DNA of 22,160 bases from CAZHTF01 sp964535305. GTDB taxonomy: Bacteria > Planctomycetota > Phycisphaerae > UBA1845 > Fen-1342. The stretch lies in NCBI GenBank assembly GCA_964535305.1, contig CAZHTF010000057.1:1-22160 (forward strand). The letters are read 5' to 3'. Below the pieces are notes generated by a model. That model searched no databases. It saw nothing but the letters and a program-made list of their open reading frames with translations, and was not told the origin of the DNA. A program made the position numbers and the translations under genes. Shown one piece after another: positions 9,201 through 16,159 of this stretch. The stretch's first letter is position 1; each line of letters opens with the position of its first letter.

Positions 9201-10651
9201 CGCGGCTGCGGCGCGGCGGATTCAAGCTTTGAGGCCAGATCGTGGGCCGCGGTCCAATCGCCGCAGGCGCGCAGGGCCGCGAGCAGCTCGTAGGCCACCT
9301 GCGCATCGAACGGACTCAGTTCCAGCGCCCGCGAGAGCGCCGCCGCCGCCCGGCGCGCCTGGTTGACGTCGCGATAGGAGAATCCGATCAGCCGCCAGGC
9401 GGTCGCGTTGGTCGAACCGCGCCGCGTGATCGGCTCCAGCAGACGGATCGCGTCCTGATGCCGGCCCTCGCCGCGCAGCACAACCGCCTCCAGCAGATCG
9501 GCCCGCTCGCTCAGCGTCGCGTCGCGCCCGACCAGCTTGCGATATTCATCCAGCGCCGCGCGGGCCGACTTGCGCGCCTCGGCGTGGTTGTAAAGATCGA
9601 CCGCAATCGGCAGCACGGCGGCGCGATGCGCCGCCTGCTGGAACTCCTGCAACGCCGCGTCCGCCAGCTCTACGCCGCGCTGAATCTGCCCATCGCGCAC
9701 GGCGCGTTTAGCCTCGACCAGAAAGATCGCGACATCGGCGTCAAGCGGATCAAGCATGTAGGCGCGGCGCTGCTCGAGGCTCAGGGCGCGCACCTTCTGC
9801 AGCGCCGCCGCGCTGGCCTGTGAATCGCCCTGATCCAGCCACTCCTGCGCCAGCGTCAGCAGCACGCGCGGATCCGATGAGCCGATTTGGTCGGCGCGCT
9901 TCAAGTCCGCCAGTGCCAGCTCCGCCGCCGCCTCCCGCGATTGTCCGCGAAGCGCGCCGCTGCGAAGCAGGCGGGCACGTGCCAGCAGCGCCTCGGTCGG
10001 CTCGAAGTCGTATGCGATCGCTGCGTCCAGGCGCTGCAACGCGGCCTCCGCGCTCGTGTTCGACTCGATCGCGTACAGCAGCATGTGCGCGTCGAGCACC
10101 TCGCGCGATTTGGGTTGATCCGCCAGGCGCTGCAGCAGCGGCGTCAGTAGCGCGCGGGCCTCGTCGTTCTTACGTTGCAGCAGCAGCGCCCGCGCCGCCC
10201 AAAGCGTGCCGGCCGCGTCGTCTGGCTGCTTTTCCAGCCGGCGCTTCGCCAAGCTCGCGAGTTCCCCGGACTCTCCGATTGAGGTGTAGATATTCGCGAG
10301 CCGGGCATCGAGCCGCGGGTCACCACCGCGCAGCAGGCTAGCGTGCCGAAGGAACTGGATAGCGCTGCGGACCGAGTCTTCGGTCAATGGCGCGTAGCGC
10401 GCGTAGGCTTCGCCGACTTTTTCGATCACTTCGGCGTCGCGCGGGTTCTTGCTCAGGTAGCGCCGCAGATTGCGGACTGCGCTGGGCCACTCGCCGCGCT
10501 CGAACGCCGCCGAGCCGTCGCGCAGCGCGGCAGCGGTGATCCACTGCTGCCTGAGGAAGTACGCCGAGACCAGGCCTGCGCCGAGCACGAGCGTGCCGCT
10601 CAGCAGGATGATCAAAAGTCGAACGTTGGTCCTCGCGGGTCGCCGCGCCAT
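6284..10651 (-). CDS. Very large membrane-anchored TPR-repeat protein of the exosortase locus
   Basis: A protein of 1455 residues. The start at 10651 is preferred over an in-frame ATG at 10687 because a GGAG lies six bases before it and the resulting N-terminus (MARRPARTNVR) is a normal basic lead into a single hydrophobic anchor (LLIILLSGTLVLGAGLVSAY). Nearly all the rest is tandem helix pairs with the TPR pattern (small residue-rich A..L....G....A...), including clear repeats such as AYRRALAIQPDSVTAANRL and AYRRALELDPLNGEALNNL. With no cleavage site and positive charges inside, the repeats should face outward. Its position 97 bases after an exosortase stop parallels the TPR proteins (PrsT-like) of PEP-CTERM/exosortase loci, which are usually shorter (around 900 residues, from memory). 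It probably acts as a scaffold in sorting or polysaccharide export; no catalytic domain is present. Confidence 0.85.
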   Translation of the reverse strand: MARRPARTNVRLLIILLSGTLVLGAGLVSAYFLRQQWITAAALRDGSAAFERGEWPSAVRNLRRYLSKNPRDAEVIEKVGEAYARYAPLTEDSVRSAIQFLRHASLLRGGDPRLDARLANIYTSIGESGELASLAKRRLEKQPDDAAGTLWAARALLLQRKNDEARALLTPLLQRLADQPKSREVLDAHMLLYAIESNTSAEAALQRLDAAIAYDFEPTEALLARARLLRSGALRGQSREAAAELALADLKRADQIGSSDPRVLLTLAQEWLDQGDSQASAAALQKVRALSLEQRRAYMLDPLDADVAIFLVEAKRAVRDGQIQRGVELADAALQEFQQAAHRAAVLPIAVDLYNHAEARKSARAALDEYRKLVGRDATLSERADLLEAVVLRGEGRHQDAIRLLEPITRRGSTNATAWRLIGFSYRDVNQARRAAAALSRALELSPFDAQVAYELLAALRACGDWTAAHDLASKLESAAPQPRMTLALQAALEMAQSAESGAARAVAAQVLQEIEQLVPPEDLQPAHAVLRARALLATNRAAEAEQQLRSALSKMPDALEVAAELARVLGGSQRIDEGAAVLRSIAQRKPELAGPWLALGEYLQLAGRADEARQVLAEARPAIQDAPEQNNMDMVIALLDARGGRPQEAELRLRALAEREPADLPSRLLLFQLALAGPDAARAQALVDQIKQIEGEAGLNWRYCQAALLLGASDGAARGNEVETLLNYCLDADPEWAAPALMLAALREREGKLVDAEAAYRRALAIQPDSVTAANRLSSLYARQRRFADAKDVLDRLPAHDQRSRAARLDVALQERDFPRAIEELKLLSAGDPRDLQARLTLAQLVYAQQRDLPRALKYLDEAEAIAPEALEVPVARAALLFSAGRGEEALALLDQRLEKDNSFAARLARIKLLLQMERTPDALREFEALRSVASEGAGDEVYGQYLYDSGQIDAAIEIWSASAAAHPQNSSLARRLMRGLFRRNAEGDKPRAIELHRGLQRESPKDPELLRIQALLLIESGKAADVALGEKLLDQVVALDQTSRDAHLALIGLAVGRRDYSLARQRAIRAVGALPSDATMILAQADVERASGEPRQAREWVRSALAREPSRPDAVATLVDLALQSREETWLRDARETLDAALKNNPQDETLIVASARLHEAQGDLATGLAQLEQLMSASPQPAGVGVLLALSELLRLSGRLDESRARMEEAARLAPDNRSVLRFRLFWHAALGEHAAIFELVRQNRGQLNDPELLATACGALGASPDSTHRSAALALCQAATQLAPDWGLPYLRIGLLEYQANRLDEAEKAYRRALELDPLNGEALNNLAWILAEHRAQFTEAERLARKAATMNPENLDYQDTLARALVRLNRTGDALPILERCIRLAQSAPPAHARALLRWIATAHSQPQPPLAELRERLEQLAKLEQQHAVLNDADWAEFRALQEKISIPR

Positions 10652-10657
10652 GGAAGA

Positions 10658-10661
10658 CTCC
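10658..10661 (-). promoter_or_regulatory. Shine-Dalgarno GGAG that fixes the TPR protein start
   Basis: GGAG on the reverse strand ends six bases before the ATG at 10651, whereas the upstream in-frame ATG at 10687 has no comparable site. Confidence 0.6.
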
Positions 10662-10695
10662 GGACGGGGAGCGGGACGAACCGGCAACTTCCGCC

Positions 10696-10728
10696 CGCGC
10701 CGCCACCCCCCGTTCGCGAGGCGGCGCG
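10696..10728 (-). promoter_or_regulatory. Strong stem-loop between exosortase and TPR genes
   Basis: CGCGCCGCC (10696-10704) pairs perfectly with GGCGGCGCG (10720-10728), a nine-base all-GC stem with a 15-base loop. It lies 20 bases after the exosortase stop and 44 bases before the TPR start. Without a T-run it may be an attenuator or an mRNA-processing or stabilising element that sets different levels for the two genes. Confidence 0.45.
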
Positions 10729-10748
10729 TCCGGCATTACGGCATCAGA

Positions 10749-11708
10749 TTATGTGCGCGCCCGGCGCCGCTGGGAAGCACCACTGGCCGAAGCAGCCGGG
10801 GGCTCGTGCTCGGCGAGTACGAGTTGCTTGAGAATCCAAAGCTCGCACATCAGTATCGCGACCGCCAGCGGCATCATCAGCACACCTGCGAAATCGTGGA
10901 AGAATTTCTCGGCCACGCCGCTGCCCACCAGCACGAAGAGCAACGCCGTAACGACCAGGCGAATCAGGTTGCACAGGATCGCGACCGGCACGCTGGAGAG
11001 CACCACGACCGTCCGCTGCCACGCCGGCCGCTCTACCAGGAAGGCCAATGTCGCGGCCACGACCATGAACGCCGTCAACATTCTTAGACCGCTGCACGCC
11101 TCGGCCACCGCCAGCCGCGTGTCTTCGTTCAACACGATCACGTGCCCTTCGCGATCGACCGTCATGCCGATCAATTCGAGCGCCATGACCGCCCCGACGG
11201 TCGCCACGTCCTGCAGCGGCGCGGAGATCAGGTTCTGGATTCTGCCCGGTGGCGGAATCATCAGCAGGCCGAAGAGCAGCACCCATTTCAGATGCAGCGT
11301 GACGCGCCAGCCGCAGATCAGCAGCAGCGCCGCCATCGCCGTGAGCAGCAGCGCGTAGCGCTCGATCGATTCGTATACGTGTAAGAATCCGTAGACCCAC
11401 AGTCCCTGCACCGCCAGCAGCGCCGCCAGCCCGCTCAGCCACGCCGGCCGCACCGGAAGCTGCGCAAGTTTGCGGCGATCGGCCCAGAGCAGGTACGCCG
11501 CGATCAATGGCACCAGCCCGCCGACCGAGTAGTCCTCGTTGTTCCACCATTCGCGCACCAGCCCGCTCAAGACCGGCCAATACGCCCAGGCGATCGCGCC
11601 GAGGACCAGCGCCGCGCCCAGCAACGCGCGGCGCAACACGCCCGCGGGCACTTCCGCCGCGGCGGGCATTGAGCTGGAAGCGCGCTCCATGGCCGCAGCG
11701 CGACTCAT
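10749..11708 (-). CDS. Exosortase/archaeosortase-family transpeptidase
   Basis: A 319-residue polytopic membrane protein with about eight hydrophobic segments. It carries the exosortase catalytic triad in its usual context: C205 in EACSGLRML, R250 in CNLIRL and H271 in FFHDFAG. The N-terminal motif NNEDYSVGGLVPLIAAYLLW matches the DYSHG-LVP region of the family, with Val-Gly in place of His-Gly. Exosortases are thought to cleave C-terminal sorting signals (PEP-CTERM and similar) of exported proteins and to transfer them to a surface acceptor; members accompany polysaccharide genes. The ATG overlaps the stop of epsI (ATGA), so translation is coupled. The tail after the last helix is short and Arg-rich. 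The exact subtype is not assigned; planctomycetes have several. No PEP-CTERM-type substrate is encoded in the window. Confidence 0.92.
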   Translation of the reverse strand: MSRAAAMERASSSMPAAAEVPAGVLRRALLGAALVLGAIAWAYWPVLSGLVREWWNNEDYSVGGLVPLIAAYLLWADRRKLAQLPVRPAWLSGLAALLAVQGLWVYGFLHVYESIERYALLLTAMAALLLICGWRVTLHLKWVLLFGLLMIPPPGRIQNLISAPLQDVATVGAVMALELIGMTVDREGHVIVLNEDTRLAVAEACSGLRMLTAFMVVAATLAFLVERPAWQRTVVVLSSVPVAILCNLIRLVVTALLFVLVGSGVAEKFFHDFAGVLMMPLAVAILMCELWILKQLVLAEHEPPAASASGASQRRRART

Positions 11709-12406
11709 GGCGATTTCACCTGGGCCGCGGCCAGCACGTCGCGCAGCGAGTCGGCAGCGAGCGCTGCGAACGTTCGCAGCGCCTCCTCGGATTGCTCAAC
11801 GCTGCCGCGCAGCTCAACTTGCGTGGCAAGCTGCAATTGGCACAAGTAGCGCCTGGCGCCGCCGCCGCGCCCCAGCACGCTGCGCAGTTGCTCTACGTCG
11901 GTGGTCAACATTCCGTCAACGATGTAATAATTCAGCACGACCAGCGTGCGCTGGTCGAAGCCGCCGCGGGTAAACGTATGCACCTTGATCGGCACGGCTT
12001 CGCCGGAGGCGGAGAGCACTTCATCGGTGCGCGCCCCGCGCGGCACCCACCCGGCGCTCGGGTAACAGACCTCCGGCCGGTGGGGCAGTAGGTCGCGGGC
12101 GCGCCCGCCATAGCCGATAAACACCGAGATATCCGGACCGGCGGGCCGGCGATAGATTCGGCTCAGGTGCGCGTCGGTGTCGGTGCGCTGAATGATGGCC
12201 TGCTCGAGCGGCAGCTCGATTCCGCGCCACTCCCCGATTTCTTTCGGGATCGCGGCCAGCCCTTCGCCAATCAGCGGCACGAAGCGCGCTTCCTGATGCA
12301 ACGCTGCAGATAGGTGGCGATAGCCGGCCCCTGCCAGCAGAATGATTGCCAGCGCCAGCGCTGTCGCGTGCTTCGCAGAGAAACTCGGACGTTGAGGCGG
12401 CTGCAT
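11705..12406 (-). CDS. epsI: EpsI family protein (exosortase partner, DUF3485)
   Basis: The protein has 233 residues from the ATG at 12406. A longer frame reaches 12604, but that would overlap the divergent GH57-like gene. AGGTG at 12414-12418, seven bases before the ATG, and an N-terminal hydrophobic anchor at about residues 12-34 support the shorter form. The diagnostic EpsI block is present: RIYRRP...VFIGYGG followed by HRPEVCYPSAGW (residues 109-120) with the conserved C114. In the family EpsI is either fused to, or encoded beside, an exosortase and is needed for exopolysaccharide or surface sorting; its chemistry is unknown. Here it is a separate gene whose stop overlaps the exosortase start by four bases. 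The bulk of the protein should lie outside the membrane. Confidence 0.9.
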   Translation of the reverse strand: MQPPQRPSFSAKHATALALAIILLAGAGYRHLSAALHQEARFVPLIGEGLAAIPKEIGEWRGIELPLEQAIIQRTDTDAHLSRIYRRPAGPDISVFIGYGGRARDLLPHRPEVCYPSAGWVPRGARTDEVLSASGEAVPIKVHTFTRGGFDQRTLVVLNYYIVDGMLTTDVEQLRSVLGRGGGARRYLCQLQLATQVELRGSVEQSEEALRTFAALAADSLRDVLAAAQVKSP

Positions 12407-12425
12407 CGGCGAACACCTATACGCG

Positions 12426-12442
12426 CGGGAAGTATATTCCCG
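12426..12442. promoter_or_regulatory. 17-base palindrome in the divergent epsI/GH57 promoter region
   Basis: CGGGAA, GTATA, TTCCCG form an interrupted palindrome (six-base arms, five-base centre) in the 115 bases between two divergently transcribed genes. On the reverse strand the centre reads TATACT, five of six bases of a -10 element for epsI, so a bound dimer could block or position polymerase. The size and symmetry are those of a repressor operator, but no regulator gene is adjacent. Confidence 0.5.
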
Positions 12443-12521
12443 GACCGCGCCCAGGGCGGACAGAATTTGGTTTCGGCTTGCCCTCCGTAACGATAGCATT
12501 CGGCTTTCGCTGGAGCCCGCT

Positions 12522-15513
12522 ATGCAAATTCCGCGTGTCGTTTTGGCGTGGGCGGCGCTGGCCACGCTGGCAACCACCGTCGTCGCCGAAAATGTCCACT
12601 TCACGTACCTCTGGCATCTCGAGCAACCGATCTACTGGCCCGGGCGGCAGACCAGCGGCGTCGACCGCTATGAGCGCGCCTGGCAATCGATACAGGACAA
12701 AGACGCCGGTGCGGCGAATCCCGCCGACGACCTGCGGCAAATCTTCTCGCTGGCCGATCGCGTCGCGGCCTATCAGTATCGCCCGCACGACAGCCTAAAT
12801 GCCATCCGCTGGGCGGCAGAGGCCGGCGTGCAGATCAGCTATTCCGGCGGCTTGATCGAGAACGTCAGCAGCCTCGGTAGTGCCGCCCAACTCGGCTACG
12901 GCCCCAACTGGCATCAACCTTTCCGCACCGCGCGCGGCTGGAGCACCGTTCGCGGAAAGCCGCGCATGGACATCGTGCTCTTTCCCTTCCATCACCCGCT
13001 CCTGCCGCTGGTGGACGAAAACACCGTCCGCAAGGAGATCCAGCTTTATAAGCAGGCCTACGCCGCAACCTGGGGCGCCACGCCGGCGCAGAGCGGCGGC
13101 CTGTTTCCGCCAGAAATGGCCTTCTCGCAGCGGCTGATCCCCGCGTTGGCGCAGGAGGGTGTCCGCTGGGTGATCGTCTCCAACGAGCACATCTCGCGGG
13201 CCGTCAGCAATTACCCGCTGGTGCTAGGCTCCGGCGGCGTCAACTGCGACCCGCCCAACCGTGCCGATCAGCTCAACCCGCCCCAATCAAACTGGCTGCG
13301 CACCGCGATCTCGCGCGGCTGCGCGCCGGTCAACGCCTACCCCTTCGCGTACACGCCGCGCTATGCGCGCTATGTCGATCCCAATACGGGCGTCGAGTCG
13401 AAGATCATCGTCGTGCCGGCGGATCAGGCGCTCTCCTGGCAGGACGGCTACGCCCCACTGGGGCTGGCTTCGTTTCACACGCTGAATGCCCAGAACCCGC
13501 CGACGCGGCCACAGCTCGTGCTGCTGGCGCACGACGGCGACAACGCCTGGGGCGGGGGCTTCAGCTATTACATGGAGGCCGTGCCGAATTTCGTCTCGCA
13601 GGCCAACGCGGCCGGCTTCGTCGCCACCACGATCGAGCAATACCTCGCGGATCACCCGGTCCCGACCACCGACATCGTGCATGTCGAAGACGGCGCGTGG
13701 GTCAACGCCGACGGCGACTTCGGCGCGCCCACCTTTTTGAACTGGAACTGGCCGCTGTTGAACGCTTCCGGCCAGATCGACGTCGCCAACGGCTGGCATG
13801 TCGACGCCCGCAACTGGGCCGTCATCACCGCCGCCCAGAACCGCGTCGAGACCGCCGAGCAGATCGCCGGCGGCGTGAACCTCAGCCGCGTGCTCAACCC
13901 CGATGGGCTTACGTCGCACGCCGAGCGCGCCTGGCACTACTTCCTCGCCGGGCTCAACAGCGGCTTCATGTATTACGGCACGCCGCTGGATCACGAGGTC
14001 AAGCCGACCGTCGCGAGCAATCTCGCGGTGGCCGCGGCGGACGTGGTCATCAGCAACGGCAGCGGCGATGGCACCCCGCCGACCGTCTGGATCCCGCAGC
14101 GGCACCCACACAACCCGGGCAGCCTCAATTTCGGCCCGCAATATGGCTATCAGCAGGTGCAGAGCAGCGGCGACTTCTGGGTCTGGACCTTCGTGTACGA
14201 CGTCTCGGGCGTCGCCTCCGTGACGCTCAAATACCGGCTGGACGCGGACGCCGTCATGACCGACGAAAATCGCACCTATGCGGGCGGCGCGGGCGTCGGC
14301 GCGTGGCAATCAATGCCGATGACCCGCCGCAGCTTCCCCGCCGGCAACATTTACAACGACGGCTCGATCAATTTCTTCGTGATGCCGACGTACATCGCCG
14401 ACCAATATCACGCGCAGGTTATCGGCGTGCGCGACGCGCTCGTGAATTACTACGTCGAAGCCGTCGACGCGCGCGGCCTGCTCAAACGCTCGCCAATTCA
14501 GCACGTGTACGTCGGCAGCGGCGGCGGCACGGGCGGTGGGAGCGCCGTGACCTGGACGCCCGACCCGCCGCACGCTGGCCAGACCCTGTTGATTTCATAT
14601 GACGCCAGTGGGCGCGTGCTGGCATCGGCGACGAGCGTCAAGGCGCATGTCGGCTTCAACAATTGGGCCAGCGTGCTTTCGCCGGATCTCAGCATGACGC
14701 GCAACCCCTCGAGCAACCGCTGGGAAGCATCGGTGAGCGTGCCGCTCAGCGCGGCGCAGGTGGATGTCGCGTTCAACAACGGCGCAGGCGTATGGGACAA
14801 CAACAGCGGCCAGGATTGGCACGTCAGCGTCAGCGGCACGCAGCAGGATTGGGTCATGGACGGCCTGCGCGACGCGGATGCGCAGCTCGTTGCGCAGAAT
14901 GGAGCCCTGGCGCTGTACGCCGGTGTGAAAGGCACGCGTCTGTACGTCGCCGCCCCGGACGCCGGCGAAGGCAACGATCATTTCATCTTCGTGGCGGCCT
15001 CGCCCGGCGCGCTGCGCACGGCGCCCTGGGCCAAGGCCGGCCAGGCCGCCGCCTGGGACGCGTTCCTTGCCGATGAGAACAGCAACGATTTCGAGGGTTG
15101 GTTCGACCAGGGCGCTGCCGTCGGCACACAGGCCGCGACGGCAGCCAACGGCGGCTGGCTCGAAGGCACGCTTGACCTCGCCGGCGAATTCGCACAGGTG
15201 CCGAGCAGCGTCTGGCTCGCATTCGCCGCGTACGCCAACCCCGACGGCGGCGCGCTGCTCAGCAGNNNNNNNNNNCCGCGCGCAGGTCCCGTCCAGCAAC
15301 GGCGATGCGACGCTGGACGCCAACGAATACGTGCGCTTTAACATCGGCACGCCCGGCGATCTGAACGGCGACGGCTGCGTCGATCCGGCCGACCTGGGCA
15401 TTCTGCTGGGCGCGTGGCAAAACGCCGCGGGCGGCGACCTGGATTCCGACGGTGACACCGACTCGGCGGATCTGGGGATCTTGCTGGCGAACTGGTCCGG
15501 CGGCTGCCCGTAG
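12522..15513 (+). CDS. Secreted GH57-like glycoside hydrolase with CBM25-like module and dockerin-like repeats (interrupted by an assembly gap)
   Basis: GGAG six bases before the ATG and a signal peptide (residues 1-22, cleavage after VVA) define the start. Residues 24-500 resemble family GH57: VHFTYLWHLEQP strand, HH at 157-158, a likely nucleophile E198 in FPPEMAFS and an acid region AHDGDNAWGGG (D338/D340). GH57 enzymes act on alpha-glucans. Residues 676-772 look like a CBM25 starch-binding module (VGFNNW...VDVAFNNGAGVWDNN...DWH). Residues 775-905 are a beta-rich domain (LALYAGVKGTRLYVAAPD) often found after it. A run of 10 N at 15266-15275 then shifts the frame. The downstream frame continues with two dockerin-like loops (GDLNGDGCVDPADLG and GDLDSDGDTDSADLG) and ends in NWSGGCP. 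About 990 residues in total. Most GH57 enzymes are cytoplasmic, so the exported modular form is notable. Confidence 0.85.
15266..15275. other. Assembly gap (10 N) inside the GH57-like gene
   Basis: Ten unknown bases. The coding frame before the gap and that after it differ by one, so the missing sequence should be a multiple of three (9, 12 and so on) rather than exactly ten if the gene is intact. Confidence 0.95.
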
Positions 15514-15560
15514 CGCGGCGTGGCCTGCAGGTCGAATGCGCACGCCGGCGGCGCCCGGAA

Positions 15561-15592
15561 ACACAGCAGGCGGGGGCTGGCCCCGCCTGTGT
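15561..15592. terminator. Bidirectional stem-loop between convergent genes
   Basis: AGGCGGGG (15568-15575) pairs with CCCCGCCT (15581-15588) around a five-base loop. ACAC (15561-15564) pairs with GTGT (15589-15592) beyond a three-base bulge. It lies between the end of the GH57-like gene (15513) and the end of the convergent small gene (15639) and could serve both. T-runs are absent. Confidence 0.6.
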
Positions 15593-15638
15593 GAAATCCG
15601 GCGTGTGCTGTTCTGCGAACTTCCGACGATTTAGCTGA

Positions 15639-15926
15639 TTAGAAGTTGACCGCCAGGTCGAAATTCGACGCAACCAGCTTGGCCTTGGTCAGCGTGATGT
15701 AGGGGTTCTCGCTGATCTTGGTGACGGTCAGCGAATCGGTGCCGACGATGTTGATCATCGGGCTGCGACCCGGGGTGACGCCGTCTTCCGGAACGCGCAG
15801 CAGATGGCCGCTCCAGTTGCAGATGTAGGCGCCCGGCTCGTTGATCGCGTCGAACGGGATCGTCGTGCCAATGCTCTTGGTGTTGAATGTGGTGTAGTTG
15901 GTCGTGTTCGTGTTGGCAGCGCTCAT
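15639..15926 (-). CDS. Small Asn/Thr-rich protein, unknown function
   Basis: This is a 95-residue protein that I do not recognise. The start is MSAANTNT at 15926, because a near-perfect ribosome-binding site (GGAGGT, 15934-15939) lies seven bases before it; an in-frame ATG five codons upstream lies right beside that site and is unlikely. There is no signal peptide, membrane segment or classic motif. The N-terminal 25 residues are rich in Asn and Thr, and the rest alternates hydrophobic and polar residues as in a small beta-sandwich (INIVGTDSLTVTKI, ITLTKAKLVASNFDLAVNF). One Cys and two Trp/Tyr-containing strands occur (AYICNWSGHLL). The strong ribosome-binding site suggests abundant production. 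It is divergent from the Maf-type operon and has a possible sigma-28-type promoter, so a role in flagellar or surface structure is possible but unproven. Confidence 0.72.
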   Translation of the reverse strand: MSAANTNTTNYTTFNTKSIGTTIPFDAINEPGAYICNWSGHLLRVPEDGVTPGRSPMINIVGTDSLTVTKISENPYITLTKAKLVASNFDLAVNF

Positions 15927-15933
15927 GCTCGAG

Positions 15934-15939
15934 ACCTCC
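15934..15939 (-). promoter_or_regulatory. Strong Shine-Dalgarno (GGAGGT) of the small Asn/Thr-rich protein
   Basis: GGAGGT on the reverse strand, seven bases before the ATG at 15926. It is the best ribosome-binding site in the window and decides the start. Confidence 0.75.
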
Positions 15940-15971
15940 ATGTTGTGCGATGACAGGACTGGTGCGTAGAC

Positions 15972-15985
15972 GAAACGATCGTTTC
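15972..15985. promoter_or_regulatory. Perfect 14-base palindrome in the leader of the small gene
   Basis: GAAACGATCGTTTC is identical on both strands. It lies 46 bases upstream of the small gene's start and 174 bases upstream of the Maf-type gene, in the only intergenic region shared by the two divergent units. It may be an operator or a half of an RNA hairpin; the spacing cannot distinguish them. Confidence 0.45.
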
Positions 15986-16023
15986 ACACGCCGTTCTGCG
16001 ACGCGCCTGCGTCGAGACCTTTC

Positions 16024-16050
16024 CTATCGGCCGCACGATTGCACAGATTG
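16024..16050 (-). promoter_or_regulatory. Possible sigma-28 (FliA)-type promoter for the small protein
   Basis: The reverse strand reads GCCGATAG (16031-16024), seven of eight bases of the FliA -10 consensus GCCGATAA. Eleven bases upstream is CAATCTGT (16050-16043), matching four of eight bases of TAAAGTTT. Transcription would start near 16016, giving a leader of about 90 bases that contains the 14-base palindrome. The -35 match is weak. Confidence 0.3.
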
Positions 16051-16159
16051 ACCCGAGACCTCGTTCTTGAGCGAATTTCCAGCGGCAGCGCGCTGCTTGC
16101 CGCGCAGTTGTTGCGCGGCGAGTCGCGTGCGGCGGGTACAAACCACGATCTAGCTGGGA

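Noticed and set aside
7505..9232. A 575-codon open frame on the plus strand opposite the TPR gene
   Set aside because: Long antisense frames are expected opposite GC-rich Ala/Leu/Arg-rich repeats. The product is a Gln/Arg-rich low-complexity sequence without a domain, and the minus strand has a clear TPR protein.
12407..12604. Longer EpsI reading frame starting at 12604
   Set aside because: It would overlap the start of the divergent GH57-like gene, and the extra residues are Ser/Arg/Ala-rich without a signal. The ATG at 12406 has a ribosome-binding site and the membrane anchor.
15266..15513. Frameshift or pseudogene in the GH57-like gene
   Set aside because: The frame change occurs exactly at a run of N, and the downstream frame continues with a complete dockerin-like tail, so it is an assembly gap.
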